64,000 nt of DNA from Eubacterium callanderi (GTDB lineage: Bacteria > Bacillota > Clostridia > Eubacteriales > Eubacteriaceae). Of this stretch, positions 5,675 through 15,043 are shown piece after piece; the first letter of the stretch is position 1; each line of letters opens with the position of its first letter. Location: contig NZ_FRBP01000002.1 in NCBI RefSeq assembly GCF_900142645.1, positions 124,001 to 188,000 on the forward strand, written 5' to 3'. The translations under genes and the position numbers were made by a program. The notes below the pieces were generated by a model. That model saw only the letters and a program-made list of their open reading frames with translations. It did no database searches and had not been told where the DNA came from.

Positions 5675-8032
5675 TTACTCATTTTCTTCCTTTTCATTCC
5701 AAAAGGCCCGGGTCTCCTGCCGGACGTCCTCTGCATTTCTCACCTTTATATAATGGGACAAATGCGGCGGGAAGAGCCGGCGGTAGCCGCTGCTTGAAAA
5801 CCGGCTGTCGATAAAGAGCACCATGCCCCGGTCAGCCTCATCCCTGATGACGCGTCCAACGGCCTGGAGGACCTTATTCATGCCAGGAAACTGATAGGCA
5901 TAAGCAAAGCCGCTGCCCTGCTTATCGTCATAATAATTCCGGATAATATTGCGCTCATCGCCGATTTGCGGCAGGCCCACGCCCACGATAACGGTTCCGA
6001 TGAGGCGGTCTCCCTTGAGGTCAATCCCCTCGGAATAGATACCGCCCATCACACAGAATCCGATGAGGGTTTCAGGATTTTCGGCGTCGAAGGCTTCCAG
6101 AAAAGCTTCTCTTGCGGCCTCGTCCATATCCCGCTCCTGTGCCATGGACCGGATGTCTGGAAAACGCTCTCCAAAAACTTCATAGACTGCACTCAGGTAG
6201 GCATAGGATGGAAAGTATGCCATGTAATTGCCCTTTTTCCCTGCCGCAAAGGCAGCGATCATTTCGGCGATGGGGGTATAGCTCTCTTCTCTGTCCACAT
6301 AGCGGGTGCTGATGGTATCTGCCAGCAGAATACCAAGCTTTGACGGGTCAAAGGGGGAGGGCAGCTCGTAGCGCGGGGTTTCCTCCTCGCCGCCCAGCAC
6401 AGCGATAAAATATTCCAGAGGGGTGAGGGTGGCTGAAAAGAGAACGGATGCCCTGCCGCAGGCCAGCCTTACCCTCAGCAGCAGCGCCGGGTCCAGGCAC
6501 ACCTGTTTCACGATCACCTCGCTGCCGTAGGTGTGGATGGTGGTAATATAGTGCTCATCGTAAAACTCGGCGATCTTTAAATAGGTCCGGGCTTGAAAAT
6601 AAAGCTCCAGCACCGCGTCGGCTGCTGGGTGGTCCGGGTGTTTTTTCTGCCAATCCTCGCAGGCAAAGCAGAAGAAGCCCAGAAGCTCGTTAAAATCTCC
6701 AAGCTCCTCCCTGCTGATGCGGGACCGGCTGTCCGGGCAGCTTTTGCGCAGGTCGATCATGGCCTGGTTCACCTTGTTCAGGGGCTCCTTCAGGCGTTTG
6801 TCCGTTTTGGTCAGCTGTCTTTTAAGGTTCAGAAAATCGGATTTCCTAAGAGCAGCCGAGTACATTTCCCTTGCCCTGTCTACCAGATTGTGGGCCTCAT
6901 CCACCAGAAAGACGTAGTCCCCTTTCTCGTCTATAAAAAAACGCTTCAGGGCCACCAGCGGGTCAAAGAGATAGTTGTAATCGCAGATAATGGCGTCGCA
7001 CCAGAGCGTAAGGTCCAGCGAAAACTCAAAGGGGCACAGATTATTCTCAAGGGCGATGGCCTCAATATTCTCTCTTGAAAAGACGGTATCCTGCTGGAGC
7101 ACCTCATAGAGCACATCGCCCACACGGTCAAAATAGCCGTCGGCATAAGGGCAGTCGTCTGGGTTACAGCTGCGTTCGTCCAGAAAGCAAATTTTATCCT
7201 TGGCCGTCAGGGTGACCGTCCGAAGCGCCAGACCCTTTTCCTTCATGAGTGTGAAGGCGTCCACAGCAGCCTGCCGGGTGATGGTCTTGGCTGTCAGGTA
7301 AAAGAGCTTTTCTGCCATACCGCCGCCCAGGGCCTTGACAGAGGGAAACAGCGTGGACAGGGTTTTTCCGATGCCAGTGGGCGCCTGGCAGAAAAGCTTA
7401 CCGCTCTTTTTGATGGTGTTAAAAACAGCCACAGCCATCTCCCGCTGGCCTCTGCGGTAGGTTTTATAAGGAAAAGCTAAAGCATGGATGGATTGATCCC
7501 GCTTTTCGACCCACTGGCGCTGCATCTCTGCCCAGCGGATATAAGCGTCTAACAGGGCAAGATAGAAATCCTCCAGCTCGACGACGGAAAAGCTTTTACG
7601 GAACCGGCGGATTTCTTTTGTATCTATCTGATAGTAGGTGAGCTGGATATCAATGAAGTCAAGCCCCTGCTGGCTGCCGTAGATATAGCCGTAGCATTTA
7701 GCCTGAGCCCAGTGTACTGGACGGCTGTCTTCATCCATGTCCTCCAGGCTTCTGGTGATGGTTTTAATCTCGTCGATGACGATAATGCCATCCTCCTCAA
7801 AAATCCCGTCTGCCCGGCCCTGTATTTTAAAGGTAAAGCCCTTCACATCTGTGGTTTCTGCCAGAGTGACCTCTGCCCGGTAATGCTCTCCGGCTTCTTT
7901 TTGCAGTTTTCGATGGATACGCGCTCCTTCTGCTGCCCGGTCAAAGCCACCAAAACGGCTATCAATGCTGCCTGAGCGCATAATAAATTCTACCAGCTCC
8001 CGCACCGAAAGCTCTACCACCTCATAGGCCAT
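5675..8032 (-). CDS. PD-(D/E)XK nuclease-helicase of the XPD/DinG superfamily
   Basis: A 785-residue ATP-dependent DNA helicase with a nuclease-like N-terminus, probably acting in DNA repair or recombination. Residues about 1-180 hold a Cas4/RecB-type PD-(D/E)XK domain: Asp75 in GRADGI, IDEIK (86-90) and the downstream QAKCY, like the QhxxY motif. The helicase follows with Walker A APTGIGKT (217-224), a Cys cluster (ICFLDERSC, DDCPYAD, NNLCPFE) that would bind a 4Fe-4S cluster, the DEAH box in VDEAHN, and motif VI in QAVGRVIRDE. I start at ATG 8032: GGAGG lies seven bases before it, while upstream ATGs give an extension with no sense. It stands alone between a terminator and a divergent gene. 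Confidence 0.9.
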   Translation of the reverse strand: MAYEVVELSVRELVEFIMRSGSIDSRFGGFDRAAEGARIHRKLQKEAGEHYRAEVTLAETTDVKGFTFKIQGRADGIFEEDGIIVIDEIKTITRSLEDMDEDSRPVHWAQAKCYGYIYGSQQGLDFIDIQLTYYQIDTKEIRRFRKSFSVVELEDFYLALLDAYIRWAEMQRQWVEKRDQSIHALAFPYKTYRRGQREMAVAVFNTIKKSGKLFCQAPTGIGKTLSTLFPSVKALGGGMAEKLFYLTAKTITRQAAVDAFTLMKEKGLALRTVTLTAKDKICFLDERSCNPDDCPYADGYFDRVGDVLYEVLQQDTVFSRENIEAIALENNLCPFEFSLDLTLWCDAIICDYNYLFDPLVALKRFFIDEKGDYVFLVDEAHNLVDRAREMYSAALRKSDFLNLKRQLTKTDKRLKEPLNKVNQAMIDLRKSCPDSRSRISREELGDFNELLGFFCFACEDWQKKHPDHPAADAVLELYFQARTYLKIAEFYDEHYITTIHTYGSEVIVKQVCLDPALLLRVRLACGRASVLFSATLTPLEYFIAVLGGEEETPRYELPSPFDPSKLGILLADTISTRYVDREESYTPIAEMIAAFAAGKKGNYMAYFPSYAYLSAVYEVFGERFPDIRSMAQERDMDEAAREAFLEAFDAENPETLIGFCVMGGIYSEGIDLKGDRLIGTVIVGVGLPQIGDERNIIRNYYDDKQGSGFAYAYQFPGMNKVLQAVGRVIRDEADRGMVLFIDSRFSSSGYRRLFPPHLSHYIKVRNAEDVRQETRAFWNEKEENE

Positions 8033-8149
8033 GCTCATCCCTCCTTTCTCGGTAAAGCTATTGTAGCATAAACCCGCCACAATGTGAAATTGCCTCTGCT
8101 GCTCCGGCGTGCTATAATGGGCATAACTTACAAAGCGAGGTATCATACC

Positions 8150-8824
8150 ATGTACGATTATATGAAAAGCCGCCCCGAGGAGGGTGCCTACCGCGGCGCC
8201 TTTGATGAAAGCCGGCGTAAGCTGCGCGCCCTTGACCCTGTGGTCATCGAAAAAAACACCGGCTGCGCTTATGACGAAAAAACAGGGGTTTTCAGCCTTG
8301 TCTGCTTTGGCCAGCCCCTGATGATTCCCTATCCGGATGGTGATGTGTTTTTTGCAGGCACGGCCGAAAAGCCTGAGATCAGCTGGCGGCTCATCGCGCT
8401 CAATTATTTTTCCCGCGCTGTGGAGCTTCCTCTTTCGGGTAGATGGATTTCCTATAAGGATCAGCCTAGAGGCGCTGTTTTTTACCCGAACATCCGGAAA
8501 AATGTCATTGAACCCATGGGTGTTTTCTATGACCGCTGTGATCCTGAAATACTGAAAGCCAGTCTGCCGGAAATCGGCTTTTCGATCATCCCGGATAAGG
8601 CGGATCTCTGTGCACAGGGGTTCTTTGCGCCGCGTATTCCTGCCCGCATCCAGTTCTGGGCAGGTGATGAGGACTTCCCGGGTGCTTTCCAGCTTCTTTT
8701 TGACGCCACCATCAGTGACCAGATGCACATCGAAGACAGTGTGGCTCTTTGCAACCTGGTGGCGGATCTGCTTCAGGAGCAGTACTATCTGAAGCTTAAA
8801 AAAACAGCTGATGACGACCGGTAA
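8150..8824 (+). CDS. DUF3786 family protein
   Basis: A 224-residue soluble protein that I assign by memory to DUF3786, a family of unknown function common in anaerobes such as methanogens and acetogens. Visible landmarks are VFSLVCFGQPLMIPYPDG near residue 43, a central ISWRLIALNYF, and a C-terminal ARIQFWAGDEDFPGAFQLLF. I start at ATG 8150 with GCGAGG upstream; a frame extension to 8084 runs through the likely -10 (TATAAT, 8113-8118). The last codons and stop lie inside the left arm of a 13-bp palindrome that recurs at 29448. It is divergent from the helicase gene. Confidence 0.75.
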   Translation: MYDYMKSRPEEGAYRGAFDESRRKLRALDPVVIEKNTGCAYDEKTGVFSLVCFGQPLMIPYPDGDVFFAGTAEKPEISWRLIALNYFSRAVELPLSGRWISYKDQPRGAVFYPNIRKNVIEPMGVFYDRCDPEILKASLPEIGFSIIPDKADLCAQGFFAPRIPARIQFWAGDEDFPGAFQLLFDATISDQMHIEDSVALCNLVADLLQEQYYLKLKKTADDDR

Positions 8825-8840
8825 TTTTTACCGGTCGTCA
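8812..8840. repeat. 13-bp-arm palindrome, copy 1 (overlaps stop codon)
   Basis: TGACGACCGGTAA (8812-8824) and TTACCGGTCGTCA (8828-8840) are perfectly complementary around three bases. The same GACGACCGGTAA core recurs at 29448-29474. There is no T run after it, so it is a poor classical terminator. Confidence 0.8.
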
Positions 8841-8848
8841 AAATGTCT

Positions 8849-8873
8849 GCTTTATTTTCATAAGGGCGGGTAT
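8849..8873 (+). promoter_or_regulatory. Possible sigma-B type promoter of the YdcF-like gene
   Basis: GCTTTA (8849-8854) and GGGTAT (8868-8873) are 13 bases apart, close to the sigma-B pattern GTTTAA-N12-14-GGGWAW. A TATACT at 8878 could instead serve a sigma-A promoter. Confidence 0.35.
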
Positions 8874-8912
8874 ATTTATACTATAAAAATAAATTTCAAT
8901 CAGGAGAATGCC

Positions 8913-9953
8913 ATGATTTTTTTAATACCTGCCATTATTATCCTTATCCTGTTTTACCGTCTGTATTATAAGCAGAGGCGCCCCATTGCCGGCGGCATTT
9001 TGATAACAGTCCTCCTTGCCCTGTTTCTGCTGGGGCTTTGCGGTTATGCGTTGATGTCCCCTCTCAGCCCGGTTATCTGGGTCATACTGGGAATCGTCGC
9101 TTTGATATTTTTAATGGGGCCCCTGCTGCTGCTTTTCTCAAGCATTGCGTTGATGATCAATGGGCAGCGGATGGTATCGCGCGAGGGAACACGGCTCAGC
9201 AATTTTCTACCCTTATTTCTCGGACTCATCATGCTTGCCGCGCTGATACTGTTCTACACACTTCCCTTTTTTATGAATGTCAATCCTGTCATTCCACTGA
9301 TCTATTCCATGCTGGCGATTGTCGTTTTGTTTTTCGGCTTTCTGTTTATCAGCTTTGCCAATGCCTCTGCCCTTTACTACTTCAACAAGCCTTCCTACAA
9401 CGAGGATTTTATTCTGATCCTGGGCTGTCGGGTGATTGACGGCAAGGTTACACCGCTTCTGGCCAAGCGCCTGAACCGGGCCATTGCTTTTTATGAAAAA
9501 CAGATGGAAATGACTGGAAAGAAAGCAAAATTTGTTGTCTCTGGCGGTAAAGGAATGGATGAATCGGTTTCGGAGGCCTTGGTAATGAAGGATTACCTTT
9601 TGTCCAAAGGCTATCATAAATCGGATATTTTAGTGGAGGAGCATTCCCGAAACACCCGGGAAAACATGCTGTTTTCCAAGGCGATCATTGACAGGCTTAA
9701 GCCGAATGCCCGGGGCATATTTGTAACCAGCAGCTTTCACGTTCTCCGTGCCAGTCTTTATGCCCGTGACGCTGAGCTTGACTTTACTGGTGTTCCCGCA
9801 AAAACAGCGTTTTACTATTTTCCAAACGCCTTTCTCAGAGAATTCATCGGGGTGCTCTCAATGAACCGGCAGACCTACGCCATCGTCTTTGCCGCTCTGG
9901 TCCTCTGTACCATGGTTCCCCAGCTTGTCTTTTTAAACATGGGTCTTCTGTAA
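8913..9953 (+). CDS. YdcF/SanA-like (DUF218) membrane protein
   Basis: A 346-residue protein with several N-terminal membrane helices (about 1-20, 25-55, 60-90, 110-130, 138-165) and a cytoplasmic or surface DUF218 domain. The domain shows FILILGCRVIDGKVTPLL, VVSGGKGMDESVSEA, HSRNTRENMLFSK and VTSSFHVLRAS, the conserved blocks of the YdcF family. Members are linked to envelope metabolism; B. subtilis and enterobacterial relatives bind nucleotide-like ligands, but substrate is unknown. I start at ATG 8913, six bases after AGGAG. A strong terminator follows. The upstream region holds a sigma-B-like element. Confidence 0.88.
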   Translation: MIFLIPAIIILILFYRLYYKQRRPIAGGILITVLLALFLLGLCGYALMSPLSPVIWVILGIVALIFLMGPLLLLFSSIALMINGQRMVSREGTRLSNFLPLFLGLIMLAALILFYTLPFFMNVNPVIPLIYSMLAIVVLFFGFLFISFANASALYYFNKPSYNEDFILILGCRVIDGKVTPLLAKRLNRAIAFYEKQMEMTGKKAKFVVSGGKGMDESVSEALVMKDYLLSKGYHKSDILVEEHSRNTRENMLFSKAIIDRLKPNARGIFVTSSFHVLRASLYARDAELDFTGVPAKTAFYYFPNAFLREFIGVLSMNRQTYAIVFAALVLCTMVPQLVFLNMGLL

Positions 9954-9956
9954 ACT

Positions 9957-9992
9957 GAAAAAGGACAGACGCGATCGTCTGTCCTTTTTATA
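9957..9992 (+). terminator. Terminator between ydcF-like gene and araM (bidirectional)
   Basis: AAAAGGACAGAC pairs with GTCTGTCCTTTT around a GCGATC loop, with T/A tracts on both sides; it can serve both convergent genes. Confidence 0.9.
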
Positions 9993-10000
9993 TTAAAGCT

Positions 10001-11383
10001 TTATTTCATATATTTTTCAATAATATCATCCGCTAATTCTTCAAGAACACCCATGTCATAGAAGAACTGAAGTGCAGCATAGCGGTTGCGCAGCTCTTTG
10101 GCATACATCAAAATATCCTTGAATTCTTCCTTTGTTACATTGAACTCTGCCGGACTGGTAAGACCGTGGAGGGCTTTTAACAGCTGCGGCGCTTTCTGGG
10201 TATCTGCCACCACGTCTTCCATCAGGCTCACCAGCTTCGCTTCATTATTCTGAATGCTGTCAATGCGTTTTTCAACCACTTCAGGATCATTCTGATGTAC
10301 CTGCTTATAAAGTTTAATGACTTCATCTGCGCCCAAGCCAAAGGAACGCTTGATTTCCTTTTCCCAGGTGTCATAGTCAAAGGTTTCTGCGTGCGCGCGT
10401 GCTTTATCATAGTCGAAAGGCATGGTCAGGAATTTTGCGTACATATCGCTGACGATGCAGGTTGCCATGCCAACACAGGTGCCGTGCAGCTGGCCGTATT
10501 CGCCCTTGAAGATGGACTTCATTTCCAGGAAGTGGGAGATATGATGCTCGGAGGCAGACGCCGGTCTGGAGAAACCGATATAGCTCATGGCAATCCCGAT
10601 GAGCACCAGGGATTCCATCAGGTACTGAAGCGCGTCGGATTCTCTATTCACGAGGCCCGGCACCGTATCCACACATTTTTTAACAGAGTAGAGCACCAGC
10701 TCTCCGACCTCTGGGCAGTAATATTCGCCGTTGATCAGCTCAGACATTTTCCAGTCGTTGATGGCTAAATATTTACCTAAAACATCGCCTAAACCAGCCG
10801 CGATCATGACATCCGGTGCAGTGGCCAGAATATCGGTATCACCGATGATGGCATTGGCACATTCTGCGGAATAGGTGATTTTAAGATTGTTATGAACTAA
10901 AGGAGAAACGTTTGAAGCGTAGCCATCCATAGATGGTGCCGTCGCCACAATATAATACGGCAGTCCCGCGCCAAACGCGACATAACGGGTTAAGTCATTT
11001 AAAGAGCCTGAGCCAATGGCAATGATCAGCTTGGTATCAGCCGGTAAATGTTCCTTCATTTCTTCGGCGTATTTATCTTCTGCGTGCATGCTCTTATGTG
11101 GGAAAATATATTTTTCAACAGGATAGCCTGCTTGCACTACCATACTTTCAACGCGTTCACCGGCTACTTCCCAGGTATTGACATCGGCCACGATAAAAAC
11201 CTTATCGCTTTTACTCAGGATGCTCCCGTCTTTTAATTTCTGGGTTTCCATAATGCCTGGCAGTTTGTCTAAAGCGTTTTTGCCGATGGCGATATTTTCG
11301 ATGCTTGCGATATGTTTTTTGCCGCAGCTGCAATCAAACTCGTGGTTAATCAATTCGTTAATGGATAATTCTTTAAAACTCAT
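10001..11383 (-). CDS. araM: sn-Glycerol-1-phosphate dehydrogenase-like protein AraM
   Basis: A 460-residue member of the iron-dependent alcohol dehydrogenase fold, subfamily of glycerol-1-phosphate dehydrogenases (reduce dihydroxyacetone phosphate to G1P with NAD(P)H). The signature is AIGSGSLNDLTRYVAFG followed by VATAPSMDGYASNVSPL (about residues 122-160), with metal-site residues expected in SEHHISHF (about 278-285) and the later GQLHGTCVG. It lies 87 bases downstream of araD in the same orientation, as in the B. subtilis araABDLMNPQ operon, hence the name. The physiological product in bacteria lacking archaeal lipids is unclear. An unrelated polyol-phosphate substrate is possible. Confidence 0.88.
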   Translation of the reverse strand: MSFKELSINELINHEFDCSCGKKHIASIENIAIGKNALDKLPGIMETQKLKDGSILSKSDKVFIVADVNTWEVAGERVESMVVQAGYPVEKYIFPHKSMHAEDKYAEEMKEHLPADTKLIIAIGSGSLNDLTRYVAFGAGLPYYIVATAPSMDGYASNVSPLVHNNLKITYSAECANAIIGDTDILATAPDVMIAAGLGDVLGKYLAINDWKMSELINGEYYCPEVGELVLYSVKKCVDTVPGLVNRESDALQYLMESLVLIGIAMSYIGFSRPASASEHHISHFLEMKSIFKGEYGQLHGTCVGMATCIVSDMYAKFLTMPFDYDKARAHAETFDYDTWEKEIKRSFGLGADEVIKLYKQVHQNDPEVVEKRIDSIQNNEAKLVSLMEDVVADTQKAPQLLKALHGLTSPAEFNVTKEEFKDILMYAKELRNRYAALQFFYDMGVLEELADDIIEKYMK

Positions 11384-11470
11384 GTTTTTCTCCTTTTAAT
11401 ATTATAAATAGGTTAGATTCAGATATTTAATTTGTTTTTTAAGAAACATAAAATCATAGATTTGGGTTCT

Positions 11471-12169
11471 CTAGTTCTGGCCGTAATAGGCGTTTTCGCC
11501 ATGCTTGCGGTAGAAATGTTTGTTTAAAAGCACATCCTGCATTGGGTACGCGCCGCCAGCCAGCTGCTCGGTGTAGAAGGCCATCATGGCCAGCTGGTCT
11601 AAAACAACCGCATTATGGACAGCCTCGTGCGGGTCTTTCCCCCAGGTAAACGGGCCGTGGCTTTTAACCAGGACGGCTGGCATATAATCGGGATTGATGT
11701 CCATATCATTGAAGGTTTCAACAATAACCTTGCCAGTATTGAGCTCGTAGTCACCCTCAATTTCTGTATCGGTCATAACACGCGTGCAGGGGATCGGGCC
11801 ATTGAAGTAATCAGCATGGGTTGTTCCGTAAGCATTAATATCTTTTCCTGCCTGAGCCCAAATGGTCGCCCACTGTGAGTGGGTATGTACCACACCGCCG
11901 ATATTCGGAAATTTACGGTAAAGCTCAAGATGTGTGTCGGTATCGGAGGATGGATTCAGGTCTCCTTCTACCACTTTACCATCTTCTAACGCGACAATGA
12001 CCATATCTTCCGGCTTTAGCTTGTCATATTCCACACCGGAGGGTTTAATGGCAATCAGACCTTTTTCCCGGTCAATACCGGATACATTACCCCAGGTAAA
12101 GGTAATAAGCTTATACTCCGGCAGCAGCATATTGGCTTCATAAACTTGCTGTTTCAGTTCTTCTAACAT
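11471..12169 (-). CDS. araD: L-ribulose-5-phosphate 4-epimerase
   Basis: A 232-residue class II aldolase-fold enzyme that converts L-ribulose 5-phosphate to D-xylulose 5-phosphate in L-arabinose breakdown. Family blocks are visible: [20 protein letters not shown] (25-44), [19 protein letters not shown] (about 73-91), the zinc-binding [14 protein letters not shown] (92-105), [16 protein letters not shown], and the third zinc His in [12 protein letters not shown]. Length matches E. coli AraD. It has its own promoter copy (12238-12266) with the same downstream operator-like block as araB, and leads into araM. Confidence 0.95.
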   Translation of the reverse strand: MLEELKQQVYEANMLLPEYKLITFTWGNVSGIDREKGLIAIKPSGVEYDKLKPEDMVIVALEDGKVVEGDLNPSSDTDTHLELYRKFPNIGGVVHTHSQWATIWAQAGKDINAYGTTHADYFNGPIPCTRVMTDTEIEGDYELNTGKVIVETFNDMDINPDYMPAVLVKSHGPFTWGKDPHEAVHNAVVLDQLAMMAFYTEQLAGGAYPMQDVLLNKHFYRKHGENAYYGQN

Positions 12170-12205
12170 GGTTCCTCCCTAAATGATTAAAAATTTCTGT
12201 CGATC

Positions 12206-12266
12206 TTCAAATGTTCTTTTTGTTACTTTATGTTTTTATAATAGCACATTTTTAACATTTCGTCAA
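12206..12266 (-). promoter_or_regulatory. araD-araM promoter and operator-like block
   Basis: On the minus strand, TTGACG (12261-12266) and TATTAT (12238-12243) are 17 bases apart. The sequence after the -10 (AAACATAAAGTA, then AAAAAGAACAT) is nearly the same as after the araB -10, which suggests a common repressor site, probably for the DeoR-type regulator at 14208. Confidence 0.75.
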
Positions 12267-12309
12267 TTGTAAATTGATAAAATCCTCCAAAAAACAAATA
12301 ATTTGGGAC

Positions 12310-12346
12310 AAAAAAAGTCATTCCCCTGTTTGGGGAATGACTTTTA
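12310..12346 (-). terminator. Terminator of araB
   Basis: AAAAGTCATTCCCC and GGGGAATGACTTTT form a long perfect stem around a short loop, directly after the araB stop. Confidence 0.92.
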
Positions 12347-12350
12347 CTGA

Positions 12351-14021
12351 CTATTTAGCTGCTTCTGCCTTGATGGCTTTCAGACGTTTCATTACGTCGT
12401 TTTCGCCGCGGCCGAAGTAATCGTGCAAGATGGCATATTCCGCAAACAGCTTGTCATATACTTTTGCGTTTTCTTCATTTGGTGTATAAAGAATATCTTT
12501 TTCATTGGCCAGAACCTGAGCAGCTTCAAATACAGAATCGTAGCCGCCCTCAGCAGCGCCTGCTGCTACAGAAGCCATAACCGCAGCGCCAAGGGCCGGG
12601 CCATACTCAGAGCCCGCAATGCGGATCGTTCTTCTGGTAACATCGGCGTAAATCTGCATCATCATGGCATTCTTCATGGCAATGCCGCCAGTTGCGTACA
12701 GATTATTGACCGTTACACCGCATTTTTCAAAGTTTTCAATAATTTCTCTGGTACCATAAGCGGTTGCTTCGATTAATGCACGGTACATTTCCTCTGGTTT
12801 TGTCTGCAGTGTCATACCGAGCATCATACCCGTCAGGTCGTTGTCGAGGAGGACGGAGCGGTTGCCGTTCCACCAGTCAAGCGCGATGAGTCCACTTTCA
12901 CCGACCGCCATTTTTTCAGCTTTTTCGGTTAAAATCTGATGCAGGTTTAGGCCGCGTGCTCTTGCTTCTTTAGCGTATTCTTCAGGAACGCAGTTGTCAA
13001 CAAACCATGCAAAATGATCCCCTACACAGCTCTGTCCGCCTTCGTATCCAAAATAACCTGGCAGAATACCATCTTCAACGACGCCAAAGACGCCGGGCAC
13101 AATTTTTTCTTCTTTAGAGATCAGCATGTGGCAGGTGGATGTCCCCATGATCATGAGCATCTGGTCCGGACCGGCCTGTTTCATGGCACCCGGTACACCT
13201 GCATGAGCATCGACATTGGCAATGGCCACAGCGGTACCAACCTTAAGGCCTGTCAGCGCGGCACCCTTTGTGTCAATTTCGCCTGCTCTGCTGCCGATCG
13301 GTGAGATTGGGCAGTTTAATTTTTCTTCTACCACATTTTCAAACTGTGGGTCGAGTGCTTTATAGAAATCCTTTGACGGATAACCGTCTACTTTGTGATA
13401 TAAAGCCTTGTAGCCTGCTGCACAGGAGTTTCTGGTCTGTTTTCCGGTCAGCTGCCAGATTACCCAGTCGCCAGCTTCAATGTAATAATCCATGTCTTCA
13501 TATAATTCATGGTCTTCAACACAGATCTGCCACAGACGCGGTGTCATGGATTCAGATGACGCCTTGCCGCCATAGCGGGCCATAAAATCTTCTCCGCGCT
13601 GTTCTGCAATTTCAGTCAGTTTATTGGCATAGCTCTGAGCGCCATGATGTTTCCACATCATAACATACGCCATTGGGTCGTTCTTATATTTGTCTAAGAA
13701 GCACATAGGTGTGCCGTCAGCTTTTACCGGCAAGACTGTACATGCTGTAAAGTCAACCCCTACGCCGATAACATCTGCCGGGTCTACCTGTGTGCGTGAT
13801 AAAACTTCCGGAACCGCGTTCTTGAAAACGTCCAGGTAATCCTGCGGATGCTGGAGTGCATAGTCCATTGGCAGCTTTGTGCCATCCGGCAGCTCTCTGT
13901 CCATTACCGCATGCGGATAATTGTAAAATGCCGAGCCAATTTCTTCCCCTGTTTTTACATTGACCACAACTGCTCTACCGGAGAGCGTACCGAAGTCGAT
14001 ACCGATTACATACTTTGCCAT
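12351..14021 (-). CDS. araB: L-ribulokinase
   Basis: A 556-residue FGGY-family sugar kinase that phosphorylates L-ribulose at the 5 position using ATP. The N-terminus YVIGIDFGTLSGRAVVVN is the ATPase phosphate-1 motif of AraB, VGVDFTACTVLPV follows near residue 108, and the C-terminal domain shows NLYATGGIAMKNAMMMQIYAD and the glycine-rich EYGPALGAAVMA. Length matches AraB rather than xylulokinase. The isomerase gene araA and a transporter are not in this window. A strong terminator separates it from araD, which has a separate copy of the same control region. Confidence 0.95.
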   Translation of the reverse strand: MAKYVIGIDFGTLSGRAVVVNVKTGEEIGSAFYNYPHAVMDRELPDGTKLPMDYALQHPQDYLDVFKNAVPEVLSRTQVDPADVIGVGVDFTACTVLPVKADGTPMCFLDKYKNDPMAYVMMWKHHGAQSYANKLTEIAEQRGEDFMARYGGKASSESMTPRLWQICVEDHELYEDMDYYIEAGDWVIWQLTGKQTRNSCAAGYKALYHKVDGYPSKDFYKALDPQFENVVEEKLNCPISPIGSRAGEIDTKGAALTGLKVGTAVAIANVDAHAGVPGAMKQAGPDQMLMIMGTSTCHMLISKEEKIVPGVFGVVEDGILPGYFGYEGGQSCVGDHFAWFVDNCVPEEYAKEARARGLNLHQILTEKAEKMAVGESGLIALDWWNGNRSVLLDNDLTGMMLGMTLQTKPEEMYRALIEATAYGTREIIENFEKCGVTVNNLYATGGIAMKNAMMMQIYADVTRRTIRIAGSEYGPALGAAVMASVAAGAAEGGYDSVFEAAQVLANEKDILYTPNEENAKVYDKLFAEYAILHDYFGRGENDVMKRLKAIKAEAAK

Positions 14022-14056
14022 CTTTGTTATTCCTCCTCATGTTTTAAATGAACCTT

Positions 14057-14116
14057 TAACATGTTCGTTTGGATACTTTATGTTTGTATAATAGCACATT
14101 TTATAATAGAAGTCAA
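14057..14116 (-). promoter_or_regulatory. araB promoter and operator-like block
   Basis: On the minus strand, TTGACT (14111-14116) and TATTAT (14088-14093) are spaced by 17 bases. Immediately downstream is AAACATAAAGTA, then AAACGAACAT, nearly matching the araD copy at 12206-12237. Confidence 0.75.
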
Positions 14117-14135
14117 CCGTTTACCTTTAAGCTAC

Positions 14136-14164
14136 TTGCAATTAATCCTAAAATGGTTTATTCT
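14136..14164 (+). promoter_or_regulatory. Possible promoter of the DeoR regulator gene
   Basis: TTGCAA (14136-14141) and TATTCT (14159-14164) are 17 bases apart. Downstream, CACAAAAGAGCACATAAAG partly resembles the shared ara operator block, which would fit autoregulation. Confidence 0.35.
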
Positions 14165-14207
14165 ATAGATAAGTGACACAAAAGAGCACATAAAGGAGAC
14201 ATAAACG

Positions 14208-14972
14208 ATGTTAAAAGAACAAAGAGAGGAACAAATTCTACAACTTTTGGAACAACACGGCAGTGTAGAGGTTTCACAGCTCTGTAATCTTTTTGGCGTT
14301 ACCAAAATGACGATTCGCAGAGATCTTGATAAATTGGAGAATGAAGGAAAAATTTCCAGAACACATGGCGGTGCTGTCTTAAACAATACAGATATTCTTT
14401 TGGAAAAACCTCTTTATGTGCGTTTAAACACAAATACCGAACATAAAGAGCGCATTGCCAGAAGAGCCGCTGCCATGATTTCAGACGGTCAGAAGATTTT
14501 TCTGAGCTCCGGCACCACTGTCTTTACCCTGGCGCGGCAGCTGGACAATTCCAGACGTCTGCTTATTGTGACCGATGGTCTCAACACAGCCCTTGAGCTC
14601 AGCAAGCGCACAAATATATCCATTATCATCATCGGAGGTGAACTGCGCAGTAACACCCTAGCAACAACCGGCAGTTTTGCAGAGGGAATGATCCGGGAAT
14701 TTAAGTTTGAAACAGCTTACATCGGTGTAACCAGCATCGGCACAGACGGCTCTCTGCACCACGGGAGTCTGGTGGAAATCGGACTGTATAAAGTGCTGGC
14801 TGAAATCTCAAAGAAACTTGTGATTATGGCCGATTCCGACAAGCTTGGAAAGGATGACTTTGTCTGTGTAGGAAAATTAAAATCCGGCGACACACTGATC
14901 ACAGACTCTGACGCAGACCCTGACATTGTAAAGCTATACCGGGATATGGGTGTTGAGATCATTCTGGCATAA
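14208..14972 (+). CDS. DeoR/GlpR-family transcriptional regulator of the ara genes
   Basis: A 254-residue regulator with an N-terminal winged helix (VEVSQLCNLFGVTKMTIRRD, about residues 24-43, then GKISRTHGGAV) and a DeoR C-terminal sugar-phosphate sensor domain with SSGTTVFTLARQL and ADSDKLGKDDFV. It is divergent from araB and is the obvious candidate to bind the repeated block at the araB and araD promoters, with L-ribulose 5-phosphate or a related sugar phosphate as inducer. Classic Firmicute arabinose control uses AraR (GntR/LacI), so a DeoR protein here is a variation. RBS AAAGGAG lies upstream of ATG 14208. Confidence 0.9.
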   Translation: MLKEQREEQILQLLEQHGSVEVSQLCNLFGVTKMTIRRDLDKLENEGKISRTHGGAVLNNTDILLEKPLYVRLNTNTEHKERIARRAAAMISDGQKIFLSSGTTVFTLARQLDNSRRLLIVTDGLNTALELSKRTNISIIIIGGELRSNTLATTGSFAEGMIREFKFETAYIGVTSIGTDGSLHHGSLVEIGLYKVLAEISKKLVIMADSDKLGKDDFVCVGKLKSGDTLITDSDADPDIVKLYRDMGVEIILA

Positions 14973-15043
14973 TTTTCGTTTTCGCAAATTCGCAAATATG
15001 CTATAATAGCATTAGGATTAATTTTGTCAAAGGATGTGACGCC

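Noticed and set aside
5396-5797. 133-codon plus-strand frame after the small genes
   Set aside because: It passes through the helicase terminator and overlaps the helicase 3' end.
8033-8728. N-terminal extension of the helicase gene to 8728
   Set aside because: It runs antisense to the DUF3786 gene and the true start at 8032 has a good RBS.
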